This document shows, one piece after another, positions 19,807-20,092 of a DNA stretch of 20,092 nucleotides. The stretch is from NCBI RefSeq assembly GCF_000003605.2, contig NW_003120935.1, positions 194,219-214,310 on the forward strand, in the 5' to 3' direction. The translations under genes were made by a program, and so were the position numbers. The notes below the pieces were generated by a model that searched no databases, was not told where the DNA came from, and worked only from the letters and a program-made list of their open reading frames with translations. Every line of letters starts with the position of its first letter. Positions within the stretch are counted from its first letter, which is position 1. The DNA is from Saccoglossus kowalevskii. Taxonomy: Eukaryota; Hemichordata; Enteropneusta; Harrimaniidae.

Positions 19807-19836
19807 TACGTTTGCAATTTTCAGCATGCAAACGTA
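19807..19836. other. Perfect 10-bp hairpin TACGTTTGCA/TGCAAACGTA
   Basis: Two 10-base arms (19807-19816 and 19827-19836) are exact complements around a 10-base loop. It lies 60 bp outside the dispersed repeat copy at 19896-20001 and has no counterpart beside the copy at 6651-6757, so it is not a shared terminal structure. Confidence 0.6.
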
Positions 19837-19895
19837 TTTTTGATAACAATTATTATTATACATCTGTCACGGTAACGCCATACTTTACAATGTGC

Positions 19896-20001
19896 CGTAA
19901 TTTTGCGGTATTTACGGGGTATTTTCATCCTACTAGATAAGGAAATGCGATTTCCAAATATGGAATGATTACGCGCATAAGCGTCCTCTAATAATAAAAA
20001 C
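19896..20001 (-). repeat. 106-bp dispersed repeat, minus copy
   Basis: Inverted partner of 6651-6757, about 86% identical by hand alignment. It starts CGTAATTTTGCGGTATTTACGGGG and ends in TAATAATAAAAAC. The edge at 19896 is sharp, while the other side fades near 20001, just before a candidate ATG at 20006. An open frame on the minus strand (19821-20003) overlaps it but is not preserved in the other copy. Confidence 0.75.
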
Positions 20002-20092
20002 AAACATGGCTGCCACTAGGGTTTTACCTTGGCTAGTTCCCGGTTCAAGTGTCATGGCATACCAAGACACAAGAGGTCGGTAACAGTTCCGG

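Noticed and set aside
1..20092. CRISPR array, prophage, integron or other bacterial system
   Set aside because: No regular spacer-repeat array, no bacterial genes or operons; composition and repeats are those of a eukaryotic genome.

Overview
This window looks like eukaryotic, probably animal, non-coding DNA. It is AT-rich (roughly 35-37% GC by eye) with CpG not obviously depleted, has TTA/ATT microsatellites and G or C homopolymers, and carries short DNA-transposon-like ends of types I associate with invertebrate genomes (CAGAGGCGGAT..., CAGGGACGAACTGGGACC). There are no operons, ribosome binding sites, rRNA genes or well-formed tRNA genes. A marine invertebrate is my best guess, but no recognisable gene is present to place it.

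No protein-coding gene can be supported. At this base composition about 7% of codons are stops, so the longest open frames (122, 101, 92, 92 codons) are about what 20 kb read in six frames gives by chance. None has a recognisable domain, a credible splice-bounded exon or GC-richer coding texture. The only coding hints are weak: a THAP-like string in a minus-strand frame at 5060-5323, and a well-placed ATG at 20006 close to the right edge. The window is best read as intergenic or long-intron sequence.

The structure I can see is repeats and symmetric motifs. (1) Positions 271-509 hold an inverted pair around an identical 14-mer, ACTTTCCCGGAAGT, with ETS, CRE-like and ATGGCGG words between and a Z-DNA-prone GC palindrome beside one arm. 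(2) A diverged element of about 97 bp, built on CACGTGA and (G)CG(A/T)GATCTCGC words, occurs at 4341-4437 (minus) and 5336-5432 (plus), with a weaker relative at 800-905. (3) A 106-107 bp element occurs at 6651-6757 (plus) and 19896-20001 (minus) at about 86% hand-aligned identity. (4) An element of about 150 bp occurs inverted at 14615-14775 and 16007-16155, with a 53-bp core at 89% identity. (5) There is a 147-bp MITE-like element at 8356-8502 and a fragment of another at 17175-17250. (6) Tandem arrays have 52-bp (13029-13184) and 20-bp (15307-15395) periods, plus microsatellites. (7) Several perfect palindromes or hairpins of 14-28 bp are scattered through the window.

Region by region: 1-910 is motif- and repeat-rich; 910-4330 is featureless AT-rich DNA; 4330-5440 is motif-rich and somewhat higher in GC; 5440-9560 is unique sequence interrupted by the 107-bp repeat and the MITE; 9560-13000 is mostly unique; 13000-16260 contains tandem arrays, an inverted element pair and a long TTA microsatellite; 16260-19690 is unique AT-rich sequence with one transposon fragment; 19690-20092 has palindromes, the second copy of the 106-bp repeat and a possible start codon. 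I do not see a new biological system. The most useful leads are the undescribed short repeat families. All alignments were done by hand and need a search to confirm.
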